DNA from: Planctomycetota bacterium
GTDB lineage: Bacteria; Planctomycetota; Phycisphaerae; Phycisphaerales; SM1A02
Reading direction: 5' to 3'
NCBI GenBank assembly: GCA_902521645.1
Contig: CABYSN010000008.1
Coordinates: 1-38,535, forward strand
DNA: 38,535 bases
The notes below the pieces were generated by a model, which saw only the letters and a program-made list of their open reading frames with translations, did not search any database and was not told the DNA's origin. Positions 7,814 to 15,699 of this stretch are shown one piece after another; within the stretch, counting starts at the first letter, position 1; every line of letters starts with the position of its first letter. The translations under genes and the position numbers were made by a program.

Positions 7814-9033
7814 CAGTCCTTGCCACCCTTGCCATCTCCATTGGAGTCATCCAGCAAGCCGTCGATCATGCCGAGATCGACATCCGCGGAGGTCTCGGGG
7901 ATCGAATCGGGTGACGCATCACGAGCCTCTTCCTCGGATGGCTCCTGGTTCTGAAGAAGTTCGTCGAGCACCTCGTCCTTGACGGCATCGGCGTCATCAT
8001 GACCGCTCGCAGCGAGGCTCTGCTTCTCGACTCCGATCAGAGCCGGCTCCTCGACGGCGTCGGAACTGAGCGTCTCGATGAGAGCCTCACCCTCCTCCGC
8101 ATTGGAGCTGAGGAATGCAGCGGTCGGCCCGCTCTTGCCGGCACCGGCATTGGCGATCTGTTCGGCACGTGCCGTCTCGACGATCTCAAGGAAGAAATCC
8201 TCGAGTCGCTGCCGGGGGGTTTCCACGGATTCGACCGTGACGCCGGCGGTCTCCTGCAAGGTCTTCTCGACCTCGGCCAGAGCCTCGGTTTCGATGTGCG
8301 GCACTCTGATGATCGTGTGGTTCGAATCCGAAAGCAGCTGATCGGCGGTTCCCTCCGCGCGGATCTTGCCGCCGTAGAGGATGACCATTCGATCACAGAC
8401 GTCCTCCACGTCGGAAAGAAGATGGGAACTCAGAAGAATGGTGGTGCCCTTTCGTCCCAACTCCTCGAGCAGCCCCTTCACCTGACGGGTGCCGATCGGA
8501 TCGAGACCCGATGTCGGCTCGTCGAGTATGAGCAGGTCGGGGTCGTTGATCAGCGCTTGAGCGAGTCCGATTCTGCGGGCCATCCCCTTCGAGTACTCAC
8601 CGACCTTCCGGTGGGCGACCTGTGAAAGGCCGACCATGTCCAGCAGCTCCTCGACTCTCTTCTTGCGGATGCGCCGCTCGAGTCCGAAGAGTTTCCCGTA
8701 GTAGTCGAGAGTCTCACGGGCATCGAGAAAACGATACATGTAGGTCTCTTCGGGGAGATACCCGATCCGGCTCTTGATCGAGACGTCGCTGGGCTCCTTG
8801 CCGAAGACGGCGAGCCGACCGCGGCTCTTCTTCAGGAGACCGAGAATCATCTTGATGGTCGTGCTCTTGCCGGAGCCGTTGGGACCGAGCAGGCCGAAGA
8901 TCTCGTTCTGTTCGATGGAGAAGTCGATCCCATCGACCGCACGTGCCTTGGCACGGAACCAGAAATCAGAAAAGACCTTGGTGAGCCCCACCGCTTCGAC
9001 GATCTTCTTGTTGTTGCTGCCGTTGGAAACCAT
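7813..9033 (-). CDS. ABC transporter ATP-binding protein, ABC-2 export type, with acidic tail
   Basis: This cytoplasmic ATPase drives the adjacent permease. Walker A (Gly-Pro-Asn-Gly-Ser-Gly-Lys-Ser-Thr, 50-58), a signature of the YSKGM kind (147-151), Walker B with Asp-Glu-Pro (167-173) and the Ser-Ser-His H-loop (about 202-204) are all intact, so it should hydrolyse ATP. The ABC domain ends near residue 310. About 95 further residues form an acidic, Ala/Ser/Glu-rich tail ending in Asp/Gly/Lys repeats, which is longer than usual. I start at the ATG at 9033; an in-frame GTG at 9042 with AGAGG upstream is a good alternative. The preceding SPFH gene ends 16 bp upstream. The ATPase could also serve the orphan permease at 14007-15068. 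Confidence 0.93.
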   Translation of the reverse strand: MVSNGSNNKKIVEAVGLTKVFSDFWFRAKARAVDGIDFSIEQNEIFGLLGPNGSGKSTTIKMILGLLKKSRGRLAVFGKEPSDVSIKSRIGYLPEETYMYRFLDARETLDYYGKLFGLERRIRKKRVEELLDMVGLSQVAHRKVGEYSKGMARRIGLAQALINDPDLLILDEPTSGLDPIGTRQVKGLLEELGRKGTTILLSSHLLSDVEDVCDRMVILYGGKIRAEGTADQLLSDSNHTIIRVPHIETEALAEVEKTLQETAGVTVESVETPRQRLEDFFLEIVETARAEQIANAGAGKSGPTAAFLSSNAEEGEALIETLSSDAVEEPALIGVEKQSLAASGHDDADAVKDEVLDELLQNQEPSEEEARDASPDSIPETSADVDLGMIDGLLDDSNGDGKGGKD

Positions 9034-9049
9034 GTCTCGCACCGTACCT

Positions 9050-10522
9050 CTAGTTGTCCTCTTCGCGGCCGAATCCACCGCTGGTATCACGTTCCAGACG
9101 ACGGCCCGGACCTTCCAGAATGATCTGCGAACGCCCCCACTGGAAACCGCCGATGAGCGCGCCTTCCTCGGCCAGCATCGCATTCTTCTTTCGTTGCAGT
9201 TCGGAATCACGACGACTCTGCATCACATCCTCGGAGCTCTGGATCGAAAGATCGATTCGAGCCAGATCCAGAGGCATCGAGAACACCTCGAGCTGTTCGT
9301 TGTCGAACACGTCGCGGTACGCCTCCAACCAGAGTCTTCGAGCGAACTGCCTCGGATCCTTGCGGAACGTCGGAGCAAGCGTCTCGAGACGTCTGAGTTC
9401 GCTCAGAAGGCGAGTTTCCAGCGCCGACTGATAGGCCTTGGCCTGATTGATGATCCGCGCAGCATCACCGCCGATGCCCTCCGATTCGAACCGACTTCCG
9501 ATTCTCGCCATGACCTCGTCGGCCGCGACCGAATCACCCTTGGTGAGGGCCATGGAGTATTCGTTGATGAGCTTGAGGAGATCGCTGTAGGCACGTTCCC
9601 CCGCCACCATGGTGAACTGCTTGGCGACTTCCTGACGGGCGCGATCGATGGCTTCCTTCGCATCCTCCTTGGCTTCCTGGACTCCGCGGAACTGGGAACG
9701 GATGGCGAGGGGCGCCGTTCGATCATCCAATCGCACATCGAGAACCTGGATCCCTGATTCGAGGGAATCAAGCGTGGCCTGGGCATTCTTGCGCACGAGA
9801 TCGGCGGGTTCCTCGGTCAGACTCACGAAGTCGTTGAGAGTCAGCTGGACACCGGCGAGCACCACGCCCCGCTCGAGCGCATTCTTGACCAGACGATCGG
9901 CATCACCGGGCGAGAGCTCACGAAGAAAACTGGCGGCATCGGCGATGGCGTAGGACGCCCTCACTTCACAGTGAGCGAGATCGCCGTCGGATGTCAGAAG
10001 ATAGCCGTCGATTCCGGGGCGAAGCTGTGAATTCTCCGATCGATTGTCATCGATGCCGGCCCGACGCAGATCGCTCGCTCGAGCGTTCGCCGCCATCGGC
10101 CAGAAGGAATACAGCAGCTCGACGTCACGAGACTGTGGCACGATCACCACTTCACCGACGGGATAGGGCCAGAAGGGATGAAGGCCGGGTCCGATCTGTT
10201 CGGTTCCTGGGGTGCCGACGATCGCGCCGAATCTGGTCTTGACCCCGAGATCTCCCTCTTCCACGGTCTGGAAACCGGAGAAGAGAAACACTGCGAGCAG
10301 CGCCAGAATGCCGAACTGCAGCAGTCGGAAACTCAGCCGAAGAGCGTCCTGCAGACTCTGATTCGCAGGATCCATCGCTTCACGGAGGCGCGCACCTGAC
10401 CCGGCTTCCGCACTGACCACGAATTCAGCGGACGCTTCACGTCGAGGGGAGAGCGCGTCATCCTGCTCGATGGCGGGATCATTCAGCTCCTCGTTGTCGG
10501 GATGTGCGTTTTCATCGGTCAT
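9050..10522 (-). CDS. SPFH-domain membrane protein, HflK-like (third of three)
   Basis: The 490-residue protein has a disordered acidic N-terminal segment (1-50), one membrane helix (about 66-83) and then an SPFH/Band 7 domain. The domain opens with the familiar Glu-Glu-Gly-Asp-Leu-Gly-Val-Lys-Thr-Arg-Phe-Gly and a Gly-Leu-His-Pro-Phe-Trp-Pro-Tyr-Pro segment. A long Glu/Lys/Arg-rich helical region follows (about 270-400), as in HflK. HflK and HflC normally assemble into a membrane cage around the FtsH protease, but no ftsH is in this window. A strong GGAGG lies seven bases before the ATG and overlaps the end of the HflC-like gene; only three bases separate the two genes, so co-translation is likely. 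The C-terminal 90 residues do not match anything I recall. Confidence 0.85.
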   Translation of the reverse strand: MTDENAHPDNEELNDPAIEQDDALSPRREASAEFVVSAEAGSGARLREAMDPANQSLQDALRLSFRLLQFGILALLAVFLFSGFQTVEEGDLGVKTRFGAIVGTPGTEQIGPGLHPFWPYPVGEVVIVPQSRDVELLYSFWPMAANARASDLRRAGIDDNRSENSQLRPGIDGYLLTSDGDLAHCEVRASYAIADAASFLRELSPGDADRLVKNALERGVVLAGVQLTLNDFVSLTEEPADLVRKNAQATLDSLESGIQVLDVRLDDRTAPLAIRSQFRGVQEAKEDAKEAIDRARQEVAKQFTMVAGERAYSDLLKLINEYSMALTKGDSVAADEVMARIGSRFESEGIGGDAARIINQAKAYQSALETRLLSELRRLETLAPTFRKDPRQFARRLWLEAYRDVFDNEQLEVFSMPLDLARIDLSIQSSEDVMQSRRDSELQRKKNAMLAEEGALIGGFQWGRSQIILEGPGRRLERDTSGGFGREEDN

Positions 10523-10525
10523 GGA

Positions 10526-11506
10526 TCAGCCTCCGTTCGACTCGGGGCCGCCACGCTGATCACGTGCCTCGGGACCGGGGTACTCGTTCGAAGGCACGGG
10601 CACGCCGTCCTCGTTGGTCTGCGAGTTCAGATCAAGCAGATGAAAGGGCGCACGAGTGGTGTCGGTGATGAACGTGGTGTTGCCGGTGAGACTGGCTCGA
10701 AGCGTGTCACGCCAGGCGAGCAGGATCGCGAGTTCGGATTCCTTCTGCATCTCACGGTAGAACCGATCGGCCTGTTCATTGCCTTCGGACTCGATTCGAG
10801 CCGCCCACTGAGTGGCGAAATTCCTGATGGTGTCGGCCTGGGTGCGTGCCTGACTGGTGAGGTTCTCCGCGACGGCGGTTCCCCTCTGCCGCTCGAGCTG
10901 GGAGAGAGTCTGCTGCACCGCCGCCATGCGACGAAGCACTGAGACGCTGGTGGTCTCGGGAAGAATCACCCTGCTGATGCCGACTGAAACCGGGACCACG
11001 CCGTTCTTCGCGGTGGCCTGGAGATTCGCGAGAATCTCCTGCTCCGCATCCTGGAGACGGCTGTTCTCACCGATGAGTTCCGAGAAGTCGTACCCGCCCA
11101 CCACTCGAAGCGCGCCCTGAAGCTGCTGCCCAAGATCGGACGAGGCGCGCTGAACGGATTCGTAGCTGTTGTAGAACTCGAGAGCGGGACTTTCGATCGC
11201 ATCACCCGAGGTCGCGTCGTCGATCTCCCAGAGGAGAAAGGCCTTCACCATGATCTGCTGTCCGTCATTGGTCAGCACCGTTTCGAGCGGTGAATCGATC
11301 AACTGCTTCCGAGTGTCCAGCGTGGTGATCTGATCGATGAAGAAGGGAGCCTTGAAATGCAGTCCGGGCTCTCTGATGATTTCGACCGGCTTGCCGAAGC
11401 GGGTCTTGATCGCGAGTTGATGGAAGTTGACCGAAAAGGTGGTGTTGAAACCCACCAGGATCAGAACGATCAGAAGTCCGATGATGATTGTGACTGTCCG
11501 GCTCAT
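10526..11506 (-). CDS. SPFH-domain membrane protein, HflC-like (second of three)
   Basis: This 326-residue protein has an N-terminal anchor (about 4-20) followed directly by a Band 7 domain: Ile-Lys-Thr-Arg-Phe-Gly-Lys-Pro, then Gly-Leu-His-Phe-Lys-Ala-Pro-Phe and Leu-Asp-Thr-Arg. These are the hallmarks of HflC, as are the length and the helical Arg-Gly-Thr-Ala-Val-Ala-Glu...Ala-Arg-Thr-Gln-Ala-Asp region (about 205-225). The final 50 residues are polar and Pro/Gly/Asn-rich, so probably disordered. The gene lies 43 bp after the 7-TM SPFH gene and 3 bp before the second HflK-like gene. By analogy with HflKC it should pair with one or both neighbours in a hetero-oligomer facing the periplasm. 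The partner here may be the ABC transporter rather than FtsH; that is inference. Confidence 0.87.
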   Translation of the reverse strand: MSRTVTIIIGLLIVLILVGFNTTFSVNFHQLAIKTRFGKPVEIIREPGLHFKAPFFIDQITTLDTRKQLIDSPLETVLTNDGQQIMVKAFLLWEIDDATSGDAIESPALEFYNSYESVQRASSDLGQQLQGALRVVGGYDFSELIGENSRLQDAEQEILANLQATAKNGVVPVSVGISRVILPETTSVSVLRRMAAVQQTLSQLERQRGTAVAENLTSQARTQADTIRNFATQWAARIESEGNEQADRFYREMQKESELAILLAWRDTLRASLTGNTTFITDTTRAPFHLLDLNSQTNEDGVPVPSNEYPGPEARDQRGGPESNGG

Positions 11507-11549
11507 GAGTCAGAGGTCCATTTCAAGATGATGCAGGTTGAAAAAGTGA

Positions 11550-13721
11550 TCATGAATCACTGTCGATGTATTCGTCGAGGTTGAACCCGACATCGGGCTC
11601 CCTCATCTGGATGCCGAGGTTCACGCGGTCCGGATCCGGACCGAGCACGTATTTCATGCGGACGGAATTCAGCGTGGTCGCAAGGACATCCATGAGCAGT
11701 CGCTGCCGGAAGATCTCCGGTGCGGCATGGAATGCGCCGGCCTGTCCGAGGACATCCGAGGTGTTTTCCTGGGCGTTGGTGATGATCTCCCATCGTCTGG
11801 CTCGAGCCTGACTGATCAGGGTGGCGGCACTGGCCCGACCATCGATCAGTTTCTTCTCGATCAGCGCACGACGGGATCTGGCCGCTTCCGAATCGATGCC
11901 TTGTTCGTTTTCGACTGCGATGAGTTCGAGGATCAGAGACGTGATCTCATCGGCGCTTTCGACGTCCCCCACCAGAGTCGCCATGGTGACGGCGACGGTT
12001 CGTCGAGCCTCCTCGACGATCTTGCGCGCGTTCTGCTTCTCGATGGACATGTCCTCGAAGCTGGCCACGGCGTCCGGTGCCGGCTGGAGGAATGGAATGA
12101 CCAGTGAGACGATCTCGACCCCCGTGCCGTATTCGTCGTAGGCCATCTGGACACGATCCTGAAGTCGGACCAGCAGGGAACGGCCCTTGGGTGAAAGGAC
12201 GTCGTCGAGAGGCTCACGTGAGAGGAACTGACTGATCTCGCGCATCGCGATCGAGTGAAGTGCCCGAACCCGCATCACGGAGAGAGCGCGATTTCGTCGA
12301 TAGTCGGTCGAGAAATTCAGATAATCGATCAGGGCACCGGGCTTGACGCGCCATCGCAGCACGATGTCGGCATCGACCAGGGCGAACCGGCCTCCCAGCT
12401 GCTCGCTTGAGGCCTCCACCATCGCGTCACCCGCGCTGTCCTGGCCTTCCGCTTGATCGAGATCCATGCTGGTCGATTCGAGGCCTTCCACCGCACGACG
12501 GACTTCCTCGCTCATCTGAGGAGCCGCGACGAGGTAGGAACGCCGTCCCTCGGGCCCTTTGTCCTCACCTGCGGACCATTTGCTGACCTGTGGATAGGTG
12601 ATTCCCGCAGGACCGAGGAAGAGCTCTCGAACCAGGCCGACGTCGTAGGTCTCGACGGTCTCGATCGGCCAGGGCAGTTTCCAGACCAGCTCGCCCTGTC
12701 GCACATCTCCGACGATCTTCCCGAAGCGAAGACGCACGCCCTGCTGATCGGGTTCGACCACCACCATGGTCGAGAGAGCCAGGAGGATCACGATGGCGAA
12801 TCCGCCGAGCCATACGAAGCTGCGAATCAGAAGCTGATAGCCCCAGGAGCTCGTGATGTCGAAACCGAACTGATAGTTGACCGCTTCGTTGATGCTTCTG
12901 ACGATCGAGTCAGGCGCGGCCAGCAGGCTCAGCACTCGTGAATCGAAGGCGGGCCGGGGGACTTCGCCCCGCCGCCGAGGTCGGTAGAGGTTCAGAATGA
13001 AGTTCAGGACGATCTCGACCGAGACGGCGATCATGAAGATCAGGATGACCTGGGTGACCACGCGCATCGCACCGCTCTTCTCGAAGAGCGTGAAGACCAC
13101 ACCGATCGCGATGGCAAGACAGACCAGCGCGTTGCCGACCATGAATCCAGCGCCACCACGAAGGTTCTGCCAGGCGTCCTGTTGCGACATGCCGGCAACG
13201 AAACGACTGAATATAAAGGCGATTATTGCAAATCCGAGCCCGATCGCGATCTGCCAACCGGGCGCGTTGCCGACCAGGAAGTCATTCTCGAGATTGGCTC
13301 GACTCGCAGGGTCATCAAGCTTGCCCAACCAGACGAACGTCATCGTCGCCAGCGTGATCAGGATGGCCGCGACGAGGAGACTCGCGATCGGCAACATCCA
13401 TTTGTGCATCTGACGAAGACGCTTGGCCGCGACTCCGGCCTCTTCGCGACTGGCTTCGAAGATGGAGGCATCGGGAGCGGCTTCACGGAGCTCGTCGTCT
13501 TCGAGGGCCTCGAGCCGTTCGAGTCGATGCTGATGAAAGGCGACGATCAACCCCACCCACAGGAGAATCCCGGACAGGACGTAGAAGGAACCGATGACCA
13601 TCGATGTGTCGCGGCCCAGAAGACCGAACAGCAGCAACGTCAGGCCGACGGCCACTTGAAGCAGAAGTCCGAAGCCCGCGACACGGGTGGCCTGCTGATA
13701 GGCGAAATGATCCACTCTCAT
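11550..13721 (-). CDS. Polytopic membrane protein with C-terminal SPFH domain, HflK-like (first of three)
   Basis: The first gene of the operon encodes 723 residues in two parts. Residues 1-300 hold about six membrane helices (near 17-35, 43-62, 109-131, 157-172, 192-211 and 222-245) and charged loops. A seventh helix (about 300-321) leads into an SPFH/Band 7 domain. Its start, Val-Glu-Pro-Asp-Gln-Gln-Gly-Val-Arg-Leu-Arg-Phe-Gly-Lys, and the Trp-Lys-Leu-Pro-Trp-Pro-Ile segment at about 347-353 are typical of HflK. HflK proteins usually have one N-terminal helix, so the polytopic half is an added domain I cannot name. The translation start is not supported by a strong Shine-Dalgarno. The 285 bp upstream separate it from a divergent ABC-2 permease and should hold the operon promoter. 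Confidence 0.85.
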   Translation of the reverse strand: MRVDHFAYQQATRVAGFGLLLQVAVGLTLLLFGLLGRDTSMVIGSFYVLSGILLWVGLIVAFHQHRLERLEALEDDELREAAPDASIFEASREEAGVAAKRLRQMHKWMLPIASLLVAAILITLATMTFVWLGKLDDPASRANLENDFLVGNAPGWQIAIGLGFAIIAFIFSRFVAGMSQQDAWQNLRGGAGFMVGNALVCLAIAIGVVFTLFEKSGAMRVVTQVILIFMIAVSVEIVLNFILNLYRPRRRGEVPRPAFDSRVLSLLAAPDSIVRSINEAVNYQFGFDITSSWGYQLLIRSFVWLGGFAIVILLALSTMVVVEPDQQGVRLRFGKIVGDVRQGELVWKLPWPIETVETYDVGLVRELFLGPAGITYPQVSKWSAGEDKGPEGRRSYLVAAPQMSEEVRRAVEGLESTSMDLDQAEGQDSAGDAMVEASSEQLGGRFALVDADIVLRWRVKPGALIDYLNFSTDYRRNRALSVMRVRALHSIAMREISQFLSREPLDDVLSPKGRSLLVRLQDRVQMAYDEYGTGVEIVSLVIPFLQPAPDAVASFEDMSIEKQNARKIVEEARRTVAVTMATLVGDVESADEITSLILELIAVENEQGIDSEAARSRRALIEKKLIDGRASAATLISQARARRWEIITNAQENTSDVLGQAGAFHAAPEIFRQRLLMDVLATTLNSVRMKYVLGPDPDRVNLGIQMREPDVGFNLDEYIDSDS

Positions 13722-14006
13722 ACGACGTGAACTCGCAATGACGATCTAGAAGCGGGGACAAGGCATCGGCGTCCACCGGTACCACGTTGAGCAAGAAATG
13801 ACATGAAGACCGCCCGGATGGAGACAGACTTCGTGTGCGGGCATACTATCCGGTATCGGCCCTCCGGGGCGAATTCCGGGGAACAGGACGCGTGACCCCA
13901 CCGGGAGTGAGATACGTGGGACCGAGGCCGAAGGTTCGCCCTCTTGCAGGGGCCAAAGACAATATGATGGTCGTGCCAGCCCCATCAACAAGAGGATCCA
14001 AGGGAC
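13722..14006. other. Divergent intergenic region between the SPFH operon and the orphan permease
   Basis: These 285 bases must contain promoters for both divergent units. I see no convincing paired -35/-10 elements at correct spacing. Several CCGG-rich short inverted repeats occur around 13847-13882, but none is long. An AAGGGA immediately before the permease ATG (14007) and a GAGGA 11 bases before it are possible ribosome-binding sites. No small ORF or RNA gene is supported. Confidence 0.4.
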
Positions 14007-15068
14007 ATGTCCACGCTCGAGCAGCTGCTTGCCATCATGAAGAACACCTTTCAGGAGAGCATGCGCCAGCCGGTTCTCTTCGTGGTCGCCATGGCAGCGA
14101 CGCTTTTCATCATTCTGAGCAACCCATTCGCGACGTTCACCCTGGAAAATGACCAGAGAATGTTCGTAGACATCGGTTTATCCAGTGTTTTTCTCGCAGG
14201 TGTGATCGGAGCCGCGTTCATCGCGACCAACGTCCTGACCCGGGAGATCGACAACAAGACGGTGCTCACAGTGGTTTCAAAGCCGGTCCCACGCCCCCTC
14301 TTCATCGGTGGGAAGTTCCTGGGTGTCGCCGGGAGCGTCTTCATCCTGATGGTCTACCTCATTCTGGTCTTCATGATCGTGGAGGTTCATGGCTCGCTGG
14401 AAACCGCAGCGGCGAAATACCACCTCCCGGTGATCGTGTTTGGAATCTCAGGACTGATCCTCGCCTTTGCCGCGGGAATCTGGTGCAACTTCTTTTATGG
14501 CTGGACTTTCGGTGCGACGACACTCTCCGTCCTGCTGCCGGTCACGGGGCTGGTCTACCTGCTCTCACTGGTCTTCAGTCGGGAATTCAGCACCCAGGCC
14601 ATCGGGGTTGAATTCGAACCCCAGCTCTGGATCGCGGGCGGCATGCTCTTCGTGGCCATTCTGGCTCTGACCGCGATCGCGATCGCGGCTTCGACACGAC
14701 TGGGTCAGGTCCTGACACTGCTGATCACCTGCGGATTCTTCCTTCTCGGGCTGCTCTCGGATTGGATCTTCGCCAGACCCGCGGCCGCGATCATGGCCGC
14801 TGCGACGAAGAACATGCCTGCGCCGGAAGACGGCGCGGAAGCGGTGCCCGTCGTTCTCGAAGGCGGCGAAAGAATCCAATACGCGTTGCTGAACTTCGGC
14901 CACATGATCACCCCGAATTTCCAGATCTTCTGGCTGGCCGATGCCGTCAATCAGCAACATGCCATCCCACCGGGCTACATCGGATCCACCCTGCTCTACG
15001 GGATGCTGCTGATCATTGCGGCACTCTCACTGGCGGTGATCCTCTTCCAGCGCCGCGAAGTGGGATGA
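14007..15068 (+). CDS. Orphan ABC-2-type transporter permease
   Basis: The 353-residue integral membrane protein has about six to seven hydrophobic helices. It also carries the ABC-2 pattern: an N-terminal amphipathic helix, a first helix near 22-40, a cytoplasmic Arg-Glu-Ile-Asp-Asn-Lys-Thr-Val-Leu-Thr-Val-Val-Ser-Lys-Pro-Val-Pro-Arg segment (about 74-91) that typically docks on the ATPase, and a C-terminal helix ending in Gln-Arg-Arg-Glu-Val. No ATPase gene is next to it. The nearest is the ATPase at 7813-9033 in the divergent operon, whose own permease contains the similar motif 'Thr-Lys-Pro-Val-Ser-Arg'. One ATPase serving two permeases is plausible but unproven. Its stop is seven bases from the end of the convergent 207-residue gene. 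Confidence 0.85.
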   Translation: MSTLEQLLAIMKNTFQESMRQPVLFVVAMAATLFIILSNPFATFTLENDQRMFVDIGLSSVFLAGVIGAAFIATNVLTREIDNKTVLTVVSKPVPRPLFIGGKFLGVAGSVFILMVYLILVFMIVEVHGSLETAAAKYHLPVIVFGISGLILAFAAGIWCNFFYGWTFGATTLSVLLPVTGLVYLLSLVFSREFSTQAIGVEFEPQLWIAGGMLFVAILALTAIAIAASTRLGQVLTLLITCGFFLLGLLSDWIFARPAAAIMAAATKNMPAPEDGAEAVPVVLEGGERIQYALLNFGHMITPNFQIFWLADAVNQQHAIPPGYIGSTLLYGMLLIIAALSLAVILFQRREVG

Positions 15069-15075
15069 TCGGCCC

Positions 15076-15699
15076 TCAGTGACCGGACCATGTCCGACGA
15101 CTGCGAGCGATGGGGCCGACGTTCAACAAGAGAACGATCCCGACCGGAAAACACAGGGTCATCACCATCCAGGAGAAATCGACCCTGATCGCGTAGGCCT
15201 TCATCTCCGCGACGTCGAGTTCGGGATAACGCTCGAGAATCACAGCCTCATCCAGGTCGGTCTCGGCTCGCAGCATCTCCCGAGCGGACTGCGCAAGTTG
15301 CGCCTCTCTTCGGACCACATCTTCGACCGTCACCAGCCGAAGCACGAGCACCACTCCGATCAAAAGCACCGACAGAAGGGACCAGAGGTTGACCAACCGT
15401 GGTCCGATCGGATTCATCCGAAGGATCAGCACCCCGCCCAGAAAAAGCATCAGCCCGAGGAAGATGCCGCCCACGATCGGAAGAAAGATCGTCAGAAACA
15501 CCATGGGACCGGGCGGGTTGCCTGCGAAACCGAGAAAGATCTGGGCGACCCAGAAGATTCTCAGGAGTTGAAGCGCCGCCATCAGACTTCCGTACAACAC
15601 CAGCGCCGTACCCAGCACCAGGGGCCATCGAAGATCCTCCGGACCGGGCGCGTTGGTCGCGACCGCGAGCGTGTCATCATGGGCAGGTGGATCGTTCAT
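15076..15699 (-). CDS. Four-helix membrane protein of unknown function
   Basis: I do not recognise this 207-residue protein. After about 25 polar residues it shows hydrophobic helices near 28-48, 63-90, 100-120 and 172-195. A charged, probably cytoplasmic helix lies between the third and fourth (Glu-Asp-Val-Val-Arg-Arg-Glu-Ala onward). It overlaps the CCA-adding enzyme gene by four bases (ATGA), so it is the last gene of that operon and is probably translated by coupling; an AAGGGG lies just upstream of its ATG. No transport or enzyme motif is visible. Confidence 0.75.
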   Translation of the reverse strand: MNDPPAHDDTLAVATNAPGPEDLRWPLVLGTALVLYGSLMAALQLLRIFWVAQIFLGFAGNPPGPMVFLTIFLPIVGGIFLGLMLFLGGVLILRMNPIGPRLVNLWSLLSVLLIGVVLVLRLVTVEDVVRREAQLAQSAREMLRAETDLDEAVILERYPELDVAEMKAYAIRVDFSWMVMTLCFPVGIVLLLNVGPIARSRRTWSGH

